64,000 bases of DNA from Embiotoca jacksoni (GCA_022577435.1 JAKOON010000096.1:748001-812000), one strand, 5' to 3'. Shown: positions 23,198 to 35,781, numbered from the stretch's first letter. The notes: a model not told the origin generated them from the letters alone. A program made the numbers and translations.

Positions 23198-24560
23198 TAT
23201 AGTGGTGTGAAAAGGTGTTTGCCCCCTTCCTGATTTCCAATTTTTTTGCATGTTTGTCACACTTAAATGTTTCAGATCATCAAACAAATTTAAATATTAG
23301 TCAAAGATAACACAAGTAAACACAAAATGCAGTTTTTAAATGAAGGTTTTTATTATTAAGGGAGAAAAAAAAATCCAAACCCACATGGCCCTGTGTGAAA
23401 AAAGTGTTTGCCCCCTCCTGTTAAAACATAAGTTAACTGTGGTTTATCACACCTGAGTTCAATTTCTCTAGCCACACCTGTTCTCAATCAAGAAATCACT
23501 TAAATAGGACCTGCCTGACAAAGTGAAGTTGACCAAAAGATCCTCAAAAGCTAGACATCATGCCGAGATCCAAAGAAATTCAGGAACAAATGAGAAGGAA
23601 AATAATTGAGATCCATCAGTCTTGAAAAGGTTATAAAGACATTTCTAAAGCTTTGGGACTCCAGCGAACCACAGTGAGAGCCATTATCCACAAATGGAGA
23701 AAACATGGAACAGTGGTGAACCTTCCCAGGAGTGGCCGGCCGACCAAAATTACCCCAAGAGCGCAGCGACGACTCATCCAAGAGGTCACAAAAGACCCCA
23801 CAGCAACATCCAAAGAACTGCAGGTCTCACTTGCCTCAGTTAAGGTCAGTGTTCATGACTCCACCATAAAAAAGAGACTGGGCAAAAATGGCCCGCATGG
23901 CAGAGTTCCAAGACGAAAACCACTGCTGAGCAAAAAGAACATTAAAGCTCGTCTCATTTTTGCCAGAAAACATCTTGATGATCCCCAAGACTTTTGGGAA
24001 AATACTCTGTGGACTGACGAGACCAAAGTTGAACTTTTTGGAAGGTGTGTGTCCCATTACATCTGGAGTAAAAGTAACACCACATTTCAGAAAAAGAACA
24101 TCATACCAACAGTAAAATATGGTGGTGGTTGTGTGATGGGCTGTTTTGCTGCTTCAGGACCTGGAAGATTTGCTGTGATAAATGGAACCATACTGTCTAC
24201 CAAAAAATCCTGAAGGAGAATGTCCGGCCATCTGTTCGTGACCTCAAGCTGAAGCCAACTTGGGTTCTGCAGCAGGACAATGATCCAAAACACACCAACA
24301 AGTCCACCTCTGAATGGCTGAAGAAAAACAAAATGAAGACTTTGGAGTGGCCTAGTCAAAGTCCTGACCTGAATCCTATTGAGATGCTGTGGCATGACCT
24401 TAAAAAGGCGGTTCGTGCTGGAAAACCCTCCAATGTGGCTGAATTACAACAACTCTGCAAAGATGAGTGGGCCAAAATTCCTCCACAACGCTGTAAAAGA
24501 GTCATTGCAAGTTATCGCAAACGCTTGATTGCAGTTGTTGCTGCTAAGGGACTCCACTAG
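23198..24560 (+). mobile_element. Tc1 element of a third family, right end missing
   Basis: The left terminus TATAGTGGTGTGAAAAGGTG starts at 23198, and a second related block (AAAGTGTTTGCCCCCTCCTG) lies at about 23401. The transposase follows, but the matching right terminus is absent: R2 sequence resumes directly after the stop codon. The element sits inside R2. Confidence 0.82.
23560..24560 (+). pseudogene. Tc1 transposase, third family, inactivated
   Basis: Starts at 23560 with MPRSKEIQEQMRRK. A TGA at about 23623 replaces a Gly codon before KGYKDISKALGL. The DNA-binding region then reads on (TVRAIIHKWRKHGTVV, GRPTKI). The first catalytic Asp is in LWTDETKVELFG. A small deletion and frameshift near 24130-24190 disrupt the middle. 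The frame resumes to give VLQQDNDPKHT and SPDLNPIEMLWHDLK, holding the second Asp and the Glu. All three DDE residues are therefore present in the DNA, but the protein cannot be made. The stop TAG is at about 24558. Confidence 0.88.
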
Positions 24561-24710
24561 AATACGAAATTTTTCGCCAGGAGATATATGTGTATCCACT
24601 TTCATGAGTTTTTGAATATGATAAAGCCTCCAAAAAGGCAAGTCACTTTACGTAAGAAGAAGAAGAACATTTTTACGAAAAACAACAACAACACCGGTGC
24701 TCGGGCCCTA

Positions 24711-27700
24711 ATGACTGAATGGAACTTTCTCTCTTAGAACATGATGGACCCAAATTGCGTCCGAATTCCCACCCTTTATTCTTAATTGAATAGCGCAGCG
24801 ATTATTCATCACAGAGATGCAGCAAATATCCTAAGAAACTGCACGATTTCAGCTTTCTAGCAATGTCAGTGTCTCGTCTGTGTGACGAAAAAATTTGAAT
24901 TTGAAGTTGCATCCTCATTACACATTTTGCATGAAGCACTGCTTCCATTTCCACACCCACTTTTTTTAATTGAATAATTCTTAAAGTGACGATCGCTTCA
25001 CAACGTAGTGCATATCAAAATAAACAAGACTTTCTGATGACACCTGTCATTTCTCTTTATGACAAAGTGTTTTCAGCTCATCTGGTTTTGAAATCACAAC
25101 TGAACACTGTATTGTCTCCGTCATGGGGCTGACATTAATTTTTTTTTTATAAATAACATATTTCTACCCAACGGCCGAGTTAATAGCACATATTACATGG
25201 GCGCATGCCCTGAGTTTGGGCCCCTGATCACCAGAGTCATTCATGACATTTATTTCCGTCAGGCAGTAAGCACATGTTTTTTTCAAACAGCATCCCACAA
25301 ATATGGTTCAGATATTGTCAGATTCTATACAATCTCCTCTACACAACTATAAAAAACATATCTCTACTTACAATACATTATGAGGAAATACATGTAAAAT
25401 CATGTTTCCCTTGATATAAAGGCAAATAAAAAACAACACTTCATATCAAATTAAATGATAAAAGATTTGGATATCTTAGACTGCCCTGATGGACATAGAA
25501 AGATATAGCATAACTGCTTAGCCCATATAATGACCAAAATATGACCTTACTGTGTGTAGTGTAATTACCCTTAAAATAGCCTGGGGTTTGTAGGGTTAAT
25601 GGTTAAAAAATGACTCTTGTCCATTTAAATTAAGGGGAGCTGTCTTTCAGCACCACAGGCTCTCATTGTCCCCTGAGAAGAGAGTGGGAGGAGGAGGAGG
25701 AGGGAGACGTGATGTGCTGCAGAGGGAGACAACCCAGGGCAGGCAGGAGTTGGTGATGACAGAGGGCCCTGTGGAGGGAAGACGACCTCCAGCAAGCCAG
25801 CTTCAACATGCTGGAGAGGGAGCTGGCTGCTCAACTCCTGCCTGCTTCGCATCCACCCACTGCTGATCTCTGTTAAAAAAAAAAAAAACATCCTCAGCTG
25901 ATATGGCACATCAATTACGGTAAACCAGCTGAGCCCATAAAAAGGCTTTTGGATTGTTACCTCTTTATGTGTAATTTAATTGCAATTCATTTGCAGAGTG
26001 CCTTTTTATATTTCATGGCTGAGGTTGGCTGCTGCATCATGACATGTACCAACTGCCAAAATAAATATCCAATTCAATAGACAGGAGTCATTTCAAATGT
26101 TATTCAATCGGAATGTTGCACAAAAAAAAATATTGTTTTAATTATTTATGAAAGTGGGATTAAATGTGAGACTTTGGTTAGGTCTGTTCATGTGCACTCT
26201 GAAGCCATGGAAATAGCTTTCTTCTTATTGCCCCAGCCTGGTCTTAGGTGGCTGAGGCGCAAGGTGCCCAACATTGAAACCGAAATAGCACTGCAATGGT
26301 TAATCTTCAATCAGCCAGGTTCATAGTTGCAGAAGCCCAGATGACCCATATGTCTTATTTTGATGTCCAAAACTTTGCAGCTGTCAGCCTTTTAAAAAAA
26401 AAAAGCATACTTAACCTTACTATCCACCTCTCTCTCTCTGTCTTATCTCTCTCTCTCAATTAGCAGCTCTCCCTGGAGCCAACAAAAGCTCATTATCATA
26501 GTATTGATTATGAAATTGGTTCAACTGCACATCTCCTGCCATGTAGGCCATGGGATCTGGGGAAGGAAGATGCCCACATTTGTTCTGTCCCACACCCCAG
26601 CCACATAGCAGGCAAGAGAGGAGCTTTGTGGCTGAAGCAACGGACAGAAGTCACTGACAGAGTGGGTAAAAAAGGTTCTAACTAGAACCATCTTTTATTC
26701 TTCTTCCTTGTTACTAAGTTTGTAGAAAGCTTGCAGTGTTTTAGCATACTGGTTTATCAAATGCTCTGGACAAGTGGCACCATCTGATGAAGAATCTTAT
26801 AAGTGAGGTCTGGTTAGGTTAAGCACACGTTACATCTTAAACAAACTGAGACAAGACTTTGAGTTAGCTTTACTGTTATACGAGATTGCCTCACTGTTTT
26901 TAAAAGAGAAGCGACACCCAAGTCAGAACCTCAACACTGTTCTCTTTCAGACATCTTGTACCATGTTTCCATTTAATGTGTCTTGGTAGCTAGCTGATGT
27001 TTTTTGTGCAAGTATATCTGAGAAGCATTCAAGGTGTATTCCTATTTCAGACCCTTTCTAGACAGATGTTTCTGCCAATTTTATCACATACAATTATAGT
27101 GAAAGCATTTTGAGTTTTTGAATGGTTTATCTGATACTTGATCAGTTCCAACACGGAATGATTTGTGTGCCAAGTTCACACTTTTGTTTCGCTTGTAGTC
27201 CCTCCATGTGTTAGTGTGGCATCAATATTCTGCACCCCATTAACATTGCTGGCTAACATAGTAAGTAGTATGTCCACTATTTAGCGCAAAGTATGTGTGT
27301 GGAAGGAAGTAATTTTAATTATGAAGAAAAGAGAATGAATAATTCTTTGTAATCCATAGTTTTCTTGAATGTAATTAATACAGCTGTGGACCCCCTGGTC
27401 ATCTCCGGTCATGCCCTTTTCTAACGGCTCAGTGGTTGTGCCAAAGCCCTGGCTAGAGGGAGAGGAGGAAGGGACTGAGACAGACAGAGAAAGAAGTGTG
27501 TTACTCTGTCGTTAGTCAAACTATAAAATCAGGAAAATATCTGAAAGTCACAAAGACTGATGGGATAAAGAAACACACAACTGCATTTAAATCCTTATCA
27601 TGGACAATATTAACATACCTAGAATGCGTTAATCTTCTGAGTCATAAGTGTTGCTGTTAATCAGCGTACATTTTATCTCACCTGGGCCCGTTGCATTTAT

Positions 27701-27721
27701 TACAGGTGCTCATGTGAATAG
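24711..27721. other. Gene-free stretch with simple repeats
   Basis: Holds a (GGA)n run at about 25687-25702, a poly(A) run at about 25873-25888 and a CT-rich run at 26427-26458. No coding domain or RNA gene is recognised. Confidence 0.5.
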
Positions 27722-27988
27722 AAGATAAGATAAGACTTTATTAATCCCACAGTGGGGAAATTTAGTCATTACAGCACCATAAGAACACAGTTAGGAAAAA
27801 AAGGTAAGCACGCAATAAGGAAAATGGACAAAATACGCATACAATCAAAATAAGATGGATAAAAAAAAAAACATTCGAGAAAGTATAAAATATAAAGACC
27901 AATGTATAAACACACACAAAACATATACACAAAAATAAATAAATTCACCTTGGGGTGAAAGAAGTGTCAGGTGCTATGACATACAGTG

Positions 27989-28942
27989 CTACATTTTGAT
28001 AAACTGGTGTTGACCAGTCAGAACAAACGAGCTGTGGCAGCGTATATTCTTCCACTGAGAGGGCAGCAGTCTGCCACTGATGTCAACAATGTGTAATCCC
28101 TCGATGTTCATCGGTGTAGTTGGGGTTGCCTTCCTGTGGAAATCAATCACCATCTCCTTTGTCTTACTGGCATTAATCCGGAGGTGATTGAGATCACACA
28201 CAGTCAATGATGACCTCCCTGCACTCCAGATCGTTCCCTTCTGATACGCATCCAACGATGGCTGTATCATCAGAGAACTTCTGGGTGTGCCAGCAGTCAG
28301 TGTTGTACCTGAAGTCTGAAGTGTTCAGGGAGAACAGAAAAGAGGAGAGCACCGTGCCCCTGTGCTGCTGACCACCACCCAGTTGTGGAGCCTCACATAC
28401 TGCGGTCTGTTGGTGAGGTAGTTGATGGTCCATGGGGTCAGGCGACCGTCAACTCTAGCTCCCTCAAGCTTCCCCCCTATCAGTAATGGCTGTATGGTGT
28501 TGAACGCACTGGAGAAGTCAAAGAACTTGACCCTCACAGTGCTACCAGTGTTCTCCAGGTGAGAGAGGGATCTGTGCAGCACGTAGATGACCGTGTCACC
28601 ACACCGATGCCTGCTCTGTAAGCAAACTGCAGGTGATCCAGTGAAGTGCTCACCAGGGGTCTGAGGTAACCAAGAATGATCCTTCATCATCGTTTTCATG
28701 AGGTGAGAGGTTAAGGCTACAGGTCTGAAGTGATTTGGCTCCTTGGCGTGTGCAGTCTTTGGGACTGGAACCACACAGGAGGTTTTCCAGAGGACCGTGA
28801 CTCTCTCCAGGCTGAGGCTCAGGTTGAAATTGTGCAGCGGTACCTCGCATAGCTGATCTGCACAGTCCCTGAGCAGTCTGGAGCTGATGCCATCTGGGCC
28901 CGTTGCCTTCTCACCCTTAACTCTCCTCAGTTCCTTCCTCAC
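27989..28942 (-). pseudogene. Rex1-type reverse transcriptase, broken
   Basis: The first block (28942-28325) reads GEKATGPDGISSRLLRDCA, VVPVPKTAHAKEPNHFRPVA and FFDFSSAFNTIQPLL, the fingers and first catalytic Asp motif of a non-LTR reverse transcriptase. The second block (28433-28194) carries TSDFRYNTDCW and QKFSDDTAIVGC, where FSDD takes the place of the usual YADD. The third (28270-27989) has INASKTKEMVIDF. Each block is in a different frame, so several indels have accumulated. It would copy the Rex1 RNA, but this copy is dead. Confidence 0.85.
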
Positions 28943-29251
28943 CTGATCAGACGTGATGTGAGAGAGAGGGTGGGCGGTGGCTCCTCTTGATTGTGATAGG
29001 GAGAAGTGTATGACACCTGATTGAGAGTGTCATACACCTCTCTAGGTAAAGGATGTGAGGTTAAAAAACAGGTATAGTTCATTCGCCCTTGCCTGGTCTC
29101 CAGATTCTGGGCCCCTCCCACCACTGTTGCTGTGGCCCATGACGGTTTTAAGTCCTCTTCAGACCTCACGTGCATTGTTCTGTTGCAGATGCTCCTCCAG
29201 CTTCCTTCTGTAGCAATCTTTTCAATTCCTTATTTCCCTTTTTAGTTCTCT

Positions 29252-29322
29252 TTAGCGCTTTAAAAGCACTTTGAGACCATAAGGTGATAAAGGGCTATAC
29301 AAGTGCAGCCCATTTACCATTT
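29252..29322 (+). repeat. Short LINE-3'-end-like insert inside Rex1
   Basis: AGCGCTTTAAAAGCACTTTG and GGGCTATACAAGTGCAGCC resemble the 3' end of another non-LTR element, in the opposite orientation to Rex1. About 70 bp, interrupting the Rex1 endonuclease region. Confidence 0.45.
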
Positions 29323-30490
29323 TGAACCTTCCTCAGCTCCTCTCTGTCCCCAGATCTAAAGACCCTCTTTTTCTCGTTCAGCAGGGCCTTCAGCTCTGCG
29401 GTCACCCGGGGGTTGTTGTTGGAAAAACACAGCACCTAAATGGTGGGCAAAGTGTTCTCCATACAGAAAGTCATGTCATCAGTGATACAGTAGGTTAAAC
29501 TGTCAATGTTCTCCCCGTGAGGCCGACATAACATGTCCCAGTCAGTGGTGGTGAAGCAGTCCCTCAGCGCCTCACTCGCCTCCTCCGATCATCTTCTCAC
29601 ATACCTCGTGGTTGGGGGTTGGTTGTTAACCACAGGTATGTAAGGAGGGAGCAGATGAACCATTGTGATCTGAGCTACCCAGCAGTGTGTAGGAGCTCAC
29701 AGGCAGCGGCAGCATCGGCCAACGGGGGGATGTTCACCGTTATCACAATAACATGGAAAAACTCCCACGAGAGATAGTATGGCCGAATACTAACAGCTAC
29801 CAGCTCAATGTCCTTCATGCAGCGTTGCTCTTTTAAACAAATGTGCCCATTTATCGTTCACAAACATTGCTATTCCCCCACCCTTCCTCTTACCCCCCTC
29901 TTAACTTCCCTGTCCGCTCTCATGAGTTGAAAACCGTTAAGTATTACTAATGAGTCCAGGGTGAGTTAATTCAGCCAAATCTCTGTGGAGCACATGATGC
30001 TATACTCCCGCTATTCCCTCTGCAGCCTGGTCAGCGCCGACAGCTCTTCCATCTCACTTGGGGGAGATCTCACAATCCCTATAATAAGAGACGGAATAGA
30101 TGGTTTATAACGCTTTTCCTCTGCCGGCTTTTAACTCCAGCTCTCCAGCCCCACTTCCTTCTCCTTATTTCCTTGGGGAGCTGTGGTCTTCCCTCAGGGA
30201 GTATCTGGGAGTTGCGCAGTGCTCACAGATGTTCCCAAGTGTAAACAATGGAGCCATGGCCGAACGAGGAATAAGTTCCCAAAGATGTTTTAAAAGGGCC
30301 ACAATTAAGTAAAAAGAAAAAACTACTCTCATTGGTTGCACATCCATTGATGTGGATGAGCAACAGAGACCAGTGCAGGAAAGTAGGCAAAAAAAAAAAC
30401 CACACAAATACATTTAAAGAAGAGAAAGTAAGTAAGAGCTGCTGTAACTAGCTGCCACTCAAACAGCGCCATCTTGAAAAAAAAAAAAAA

Positions 30491-31106
30491 AAAGGAGACA
30501 AGTACGTCGTACCTGCACAGTTTGTTCAGTGACCACAAACTGCAGGTATATTTTCTTACATGCAGGCTTCTACAGCGTGTTTGATTGTATTGGTCTGAAC
30601 TTTGCTTTTGTGAGATGTTGTTCAGACTAGTTGTAAATGTTTTCTGACACTTATGAAGTTGTACTTCTACTGTTCTGCTGTGACATCATCAGATTCTCTT
30701 CCTTTAATCTCAGATTAACATCCTACTACAGAATGCTCTTTACAATTCCATGGTTTCTCCCAATACTTGAATAACACAACTGATTCAGTGCACCCCACTG
30801 CGGATTACAATGTGTTTTAATTGTGGTAAACACTGAGACAAGTACAGACATTCAACCCTTCACGCTCACATTCACACCTACAGGCAGTTTAGAGTCTCCA
30901 GTGAATCCACAACTGGGTCAATATCATTATGAAGTGCCTTTGGTGTCCTCATCAGAATCACTCAGTCATCATGAAAATGTTGCAGAATAATTAAACTCTG
31001 AGGTCTTATTATAAATGGCCAAAGATTTACACACATATCAGTACAATGATAAGTCTCTTGAAATGTGTTTCCTTCATTTTATAAAAAAAAAAAAATTCAT
31101 TGGATG
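30491..31106. other. No gene recognised
   Basis: Unique-looking sequence between the Rex1 5' end, with its adjacent poly(A) run at about 30476-30493, and the Tc1 at 31107. Confidence 0.5.
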
Positions 31107-32743
31107 TACAGTGGGTACGGAAAGTATTCAGACCCCTTTACATTTTTCACTCTTTGTTTCATTGCAGCCATTTGCTAAAATCAAAAAAGTTCATTTTATT
31201 TCTCATTAATGTACACTAAGCACCCCATCTTGACAGAAAAAAACAGAAATGTAGAAATTTGTGCAAATTTATTAAAAAAGAAAACCTGAAATATCAGATG
31301 GTCATAAGTATTCAGACCCTTTGCTGTGACACTCATATTTAACTCACATGCTGTCCATTTCTTCTGATCCTCCTTGAGATGGTTCTACTCCTTCATTGGA
31401 GTCCAGCTGTGTTTAATTAAACTGATTGGACTTGATTAGGAAAGGCACACACCTGTCTATATAAGACCCTACAACTCACAATGCATGTCGGAGCAAATGA
31501 GAATCATGAGGTCGAAGGAACTGTCCAAGGAGCTCAGAGACAGAATTGTGGCAAGGCACAGATCTGGCCAAGGTTACAAAATAATTTCTGCAGCACTCAA
31601 GGTTCCTAAGAGCACAGTGGCCTCCATAATCCTTAAATGGAAGAAATTTGGGACGACCAGAAATCTTCCTAGACCTGGCCATCCAGCCAAACTGAGCAAT
31701 CGTGGGAGAAGAGCCTTGGTGAGAGAGGTAAAGAAGAACCCAAAGATCACTGTGGCTGAGCTCCAGAGATGCAGTAGGGAGATGGGAGAAAGTTCCACAA
31801 AGTCAACTATCACTGCAGCCCTCCACCAGTCGGGGCTTTATGGCAGAGTGGCCCGACGGAAGCCTCTCCTCAGTGCAAGATATATGAAAGCCCACATAGA
31901 GTTTGCCAAAAAACACATGAAGGACTCCCAGACTATGAGAAATAAGGTTTTCTGGTCTGATGAGACCAAAATTGAACTTTTTGGTGTTAATTCTAAGCGG
32001 TATGTGTGGAGAAAACCAGGCACTGCTCATCACCTGCCCAATACAATCCCAACAGTGAAACATGGTGGTGGCAGCATCATGCTATGGGGGTGTTTTTCAG
32101 CTGCAGGGACAGGACGACTGGTTGCAATTGAAGGAAAGATGAATGCGGCCAAGTACAGAGATATCCTGGAAGAAAACCTCTTCCAGAGTGCTCTGGACCT
32201 CAGACTGGGCCGAAGGTTCACCTTCCAACAAGACAATGACCCTGAGCACACAGCTAAAATAACAAAGGAGTGGCTTCGGAACAACTCTGTGACCATTCTT
32301 GACTGGCCCAGCCAGAGCCCTGACCTAAACCCAATTGAGCATCTCTGGAGAGACCTGAAAATGGCTGTCCACCAACGTTCATCATCCAACCTGACGGAAC
32401 TGGAGAGGATCTGCAAGGAAGAATGGCAGAGGATCCCCAAATCCAGGTGTGAAAAGCTTGTTGCATCATTCCCAAGAAGACTCATGGCTGTACTAGCTCA
32501 AAAGGGTGCTTCTACTCAATACTGAGCAAAGGGTCTGAATGCTTATGACCATGTGATATTTCAGGTTTTCTTTTTTAATAAATTTGCACAAATTTCTACA
32601 TTTCTGTTTTTTTCTGTCAAGATGGGGTGCTGAGTGTACATTAATGAGAAATGAAATGAACTTTTTTGATTTTAGCAAATGGCTGCAATGAAACAAAGAA
32701 TGAAAAATTTAAAAGGGTCTGAATACTTTCCGTACCCACTGTT
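31107..32743 (+). mobile_element. Tc1 element, CAGTGGGTACGG family, copy A
   Basis: The left end TACAGTGGGTACGGAAAG is at 31107 and the right end complements it up to 32741. The last bases read ACTGTTT where TA is expected, so the right-hand target dinucleotide has mutated. Each terminal repeat is about 215 bp and has the core AAGTATTCAGACCC twice, for example at 31122-31135 and 31306-31319. That is the outer/inner direct-repeat design of Sleeping Beauty-type elements. It carries a full transposase frame. Confidence 0.95.
31485..32525 (+). CDS. Tc1 transposase, full length, uninterrupted
   Basis: A 346-residue transposase in one frame. It starts at the first ATG after the left terminal repeat (MSEQMRIMRSKELSKEL); the second and third Met are possible alternatives. 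The N-terminal paired-like helix-turn-helix regions span about residues 15-115, with a basic RPGHPAKL linker near 63. The catalytic domain is about 150-346, with Asp159 (WSDETKIELFG), Asp250 (FQQDNDPEH) and Glu285 (SPDLNPIEHLW). It would act in the nucleus, binding its own terminal repeats and cutting and pasting at TA. Residue 254 is Glu where copy B and Tc1 relatives have Lys. By eye it differs from copy B at about 10 positions. Promoter and expression are not evident. Confidence 0.93.
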   Translation: MSEQMRIMRSKELSKELRDRIVARHRSGQGYKIISAALKVPKSTVASIILKWKKFGTTRNLPRPGHPAKLSNRGRRALVREVKKNPKITVAELQRCSREMGESSTKSTITAALHQSGLYGRVARRKPLLSARYMKAHIEFAKKHMKDSQTMRNKVFWSDETKIELFGVNSKRYVWRKPGTAHHLPNTIPTVKHGGGSIMLWGCFSAAGTGRLVAIEGKMNAAKYRDILEENLFQSALDLRLGRRFTFQQDNDPEHTAKITKEWLRNNSVTILDWPSQSPDLNPIEHLWRDLKMAVHQRSSSNLTELERICKEEWQRIPKSRCEKLVASFPRRLMAVLAQKGASTQY

Positions 32744-33032
32744 TGTGATTTTGGCATGTCCCACACACTACTCTGCTAACTACAGTGTGTAATAAGTGGT
32801 TAAATGATACTAAATAAAAAATGGTTTTATATGGTTTTATTGTCCACAACAAGTTATTTGATAAAACGAGTCATTTTGACCATGTATTTTCTATTTTCAT
32901 AATCATATTAAACGTTTTGCATGTATTCCTGAAATTGCTGTCCACCCTGTCATTATGGGATAATTGCCCCTTTAAGAAACCCTCTGATGTTTTCAGTGAT
33001 ATTACTACCACCATTTTGTCTTTCTTCAATAG

Positions 33033-33058
33033 AGGCTGAAACAGTGGCTAGTTGCAGA
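33033..33058 (+). other. Candidate 26-nt upstream exon of the basic-protein locus
   Basis: Preceded by the pyrimidine-rich acceptor TTTGTCTTTCTTCAATAG and followed by a strong donor, AGA then GTAAGT. The hAT element begins 14 bases downstream, so it would lie in the intron between this exon and the one at 36575. Exon status is inferred from splice signals only. Confidence 0.35.
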
Positions 33059-33564
33059 GTAAGTATTTACGCTAGTGATGGTGAGATGAAGCCTCATGAG
33101 GCATCGAACCACTTCAGCCAATTGGTTCGAGAAAGGGTTCATTTCTCGAAGCTTCATGTGCACACGAAACCACCTACTGGCCAAGTGTATAATCACAGGC
33201 AGCTGTATCTGAACCACATAATGTGATGCATTGAATTGTTGTGTCTGTTATGGCTGTTGGGAATGACTAATGAATTACAAAAATGTATGACCAAATAATT
33301 TCTGTACATAAATGATCACATATGTGCGTAATAAAATATTTTTTTAATGTATTCTGTGTGTAAATTTTCCCAAAATGGTAGTATCATGATATGGCAGGTT
33401 GTGTAATGATGTTTTTCTGTCACTTTAGGAAAATGGCATGGGCTTAAGCAGGCAGAGGACAGTGAAAGTGCTTGTGGAACTAGGAAGAGGGGACTGAATA
33501 TGCTTGTGTAACTTGGACAATGATGTACAGGACAGGGGACATTTTATTCAGAAATAACAGTTTC

Positions 33565-35697
33565 TCAACAGTTTTTGGTTTTAAACGATTCCTTTTTTTT
33601 GGACACAACCTCTCCGGCCTTTGAAAACACCCTTTCACAGGGTACAGAAGATGCTGGCGTGCACAAAAACGCAAGAGCAAGTCTATATAAATTTGGATAC
33701 AGTAATTTTTGCCTCTCCCAGTACTCCAGAGGGTTTTCCAGCCTGCTTATATTTGGCTCTGAAAGGTAGCGCTGGACCTCCACAGTGGCATCTGCTGTTA
33801 CATTTTGAGTCTTCCGTGCCTCCATGACGCTGGTGTCTAAACGATGCCACAGTTTGCTACCTAAGAGGAAACCACAGATCATGTTACAAAGTGTTCTCAT
33901 AGGAATAATTGATCTCAAAATGTAAAATAATAGATTACCTCCTGTGACATCATGAGAGGTGGAAGCCTGGGGGATTTCCTCTCTGCTTTGTTTTGACCGT
34001 ATAATGGTGGCACACTCAGAGGTCAGTCGTTTTATTGCTTCGGTGGCTTTTGTTTGGCTGAAAAATCCTATTACTTTAAATCGGGGTTCCAGGAGGGTAG
34101 CAAGAGACATGATGCTCATCGACTGCAAAGTGTACAGCTTCTCCCGGAGTTGCCTGATGAGCTGGTCTCCCATTTCCAATGCTGCTGCAGGTGCCGGCTT
34201 TGTTATTTCCTCCTGAAGGGTGTGCTCCAGCATCTTCACGAGGGGGACAACTTTGGAGGCAGACACATTTTCCTCTGCCGACAGCTCTACAGTGGCATCA
34301 TAGAAGGGAAACAGCAAAGAAAGGCACCCTCCAACAATGTTGAACTCTTCTGATGTTAGGAAGGGGATGTCATGTTGTAACCCAGCTAACGCTGCTCCTA
34401 CTGGCTCCCTTTGCTCCACCAAACGTTGCAGCATCAAATATGTGCTGTTCCATCTGGTCTCCACTTCTTGCATTAGCTTCATGTTTGCCATCCCCAGATG
34501 AAGTTGCGCTTGTGTAAGCTTCTCCTTTAAAGATACAGATGAGTAGGCCATTAAATCACTGCAGTAGGAACACAGACAAACTATTAGCGTTATTAGAAAT
34601 TGGAATAAAGGGAAAGAGCATACCTTAGCAGTGGTGCTGCTTCTAAAGAAGCCAACCAGCTTCCGTGCTTTGGCCCGGATGCCAGAGAGCACAGGCTGCT
34701 GGTCAAGTGCCTTCTTCACTATCAGATTCAGTGTGTGTGCAATGCAAATATGGTGCCGAAGCTTCAGCTCTCTCACACAGGCAACCATATTGGGAGCACC
34801 ATCAGTGACCAAACATGTCACCTTATTAGCGATTCCCCATTCCTCCATCAGGGAGGCTTTCACACAAGCTATATTTTCAGCAGTGTGTGATTGGGGGAAT
34901 GCCTGCACTCCTAACAGCACTGAACTGAGTGTGGTTTTCTCACCCACAAAATGGCATGTTACAGCCAGGTAGGCATCCATATTGATGGATGTCCACATGT
35001 CAGAAGTAAGGCTAACAGCAGCCACCTTTTCCACTTTAGCCTTAGCCTTCTCCTTAGCTGACTCATACTTGGCCTCCACCATGGCCTTCAGAGCCTAAAG
35101 GAAAAAATATATAGTGCTGAACTGTGAGACACAATAAAGTACTCATTTGTTTCATGCATGCACCCATACATACCCGCTTTGTAGGGAGAACATAATTAGG
35201 ATACAGTTTGGACACAAATGCCCTGAATCCAACATCATCCACAATACTGAAGGGCTGTGTGTCCTTCACTATCATGGAGACGAGGGCTTCATCCAGCTCT
35301 TGTTTTCTGGTGGCTAGTTAAAAGAGAATAAATACAGTGTCTGTTACCTGTCTTTATTTGCACAATAAACAAAAGTGAACAGGGAAAAATTGTGATGGTG
35401 CATTTGTAATATTGTAATGACTTACCTTGGCTGGGTGAAGCTCCAGTTTCCTCCTTATTCTCATGCAAGGCACGGTAATGCCTTAGCATGGATGAGGTGT
35501 TGTTATTGTACCCCAACTCCTTGGAGCACAATAAACACCTCACCTTTGAATAAAATAAGAAACTGTGAAAAATACAGTTCTTGATAAGCAAACCTAATGT
35601 GTCTGAAATAGAGTTAGATTTAGCTTACCTTATTAGGAGTTATCAAATCAAAGTGTTCCCACATAGGGGAAATCCTCCTCTTCCTAGCTGGCTCCAT
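33565..35697 (-). CDS. BED-finger hAT transposase, six exons, one 1-nt frameshift
   Basis: Exons by GT-AG signals that keep the frame: 35697-35629, 35543-35426, 35313-35174, 35094-34624, 34524-33939 and 33860-33565. The introns are 85, 112, 79, 99 and 78 bp. The start MEPARKRRISPMWEHF opens a BED zinc finger with Cys26, Cys29, His45 and His50. The RNase-H-like core has SLTSDMWTS, LVTDGAPNM, CIAHTLNLIV and ETRWNSTYLML. The C-terminal dimerisation region has LEYWERQK and PASSVPCERVFSKAGEVVS. An A-tract at 33593-33600 holds eight A where the downstream frame needs seven. The protein therefore stops at about 559 residues instead of reading on through the usual C-terminal LLFLNK tail. It resembles ZBED1/ZBED4-related hAT transposases. 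Apart from this slip it appears intact. Confidence 0.85.
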
Positions 35698-35734
35698 CTT
35701 ATCACCTCTCCTCACTCTCCTAAATCTCCAAACT

Positions 35735-35781
35735 ATCTCTCTCTCTCTCTCTAACTTCTCCAAACTATCTCTCTCTCTCTA
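35735..35781. repeat. (CT)n tracts upstream of the hAT transposase
   Basis: Two CT runs separated by AACTTCTCCAAACTAT, about 40-90 bases 5' of the transposase start. TATATA at about 35795-35800 could serve as a minus-strand TATA box. Confidence 0.6.

Larger units (their letters stand above)
22672..24710. repeat. Dispersed repeat R2, split by a decayed Tc1
   Basis: The left piece opens CTAACGGGCCCTCGCAC near 22692 and runs to 23197. The right piece (about 24562-24710) ends GTGCTCGGGCCCTAAT after AGAAGAAGAAGAAC. The two outer ends are roughly complementary around GGGCCC. The left part is GC-richer than its surroundings and no protein is recognised. The Tc1 at 23198-24560 lies between the halves. 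Its class is unknown. Confidence 0.55.
27722..30490 (-). mobile_element. Rex1-type LINE, nearly full length but broken
   Basis: Minus strand. The 3' end is the segment AAGACTTTATTAATCCCACAGTGGGGAAATTT at 27740-27770, split here as AAGACTTTATTAATCCCACA and GTGGGGAAATTT. The sequence at 28496-28516 matches, at all but one position as I recall it, the forward primer site widely used to amplify Rex1 from fish. The upstream part (28940-30480) corresponds to the endonuclease half in many broken frames, reaching CAAGATGGCGCTG at about 30478. A short foreign piece is inserted at 29252-29322. Confidence 0.75.
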
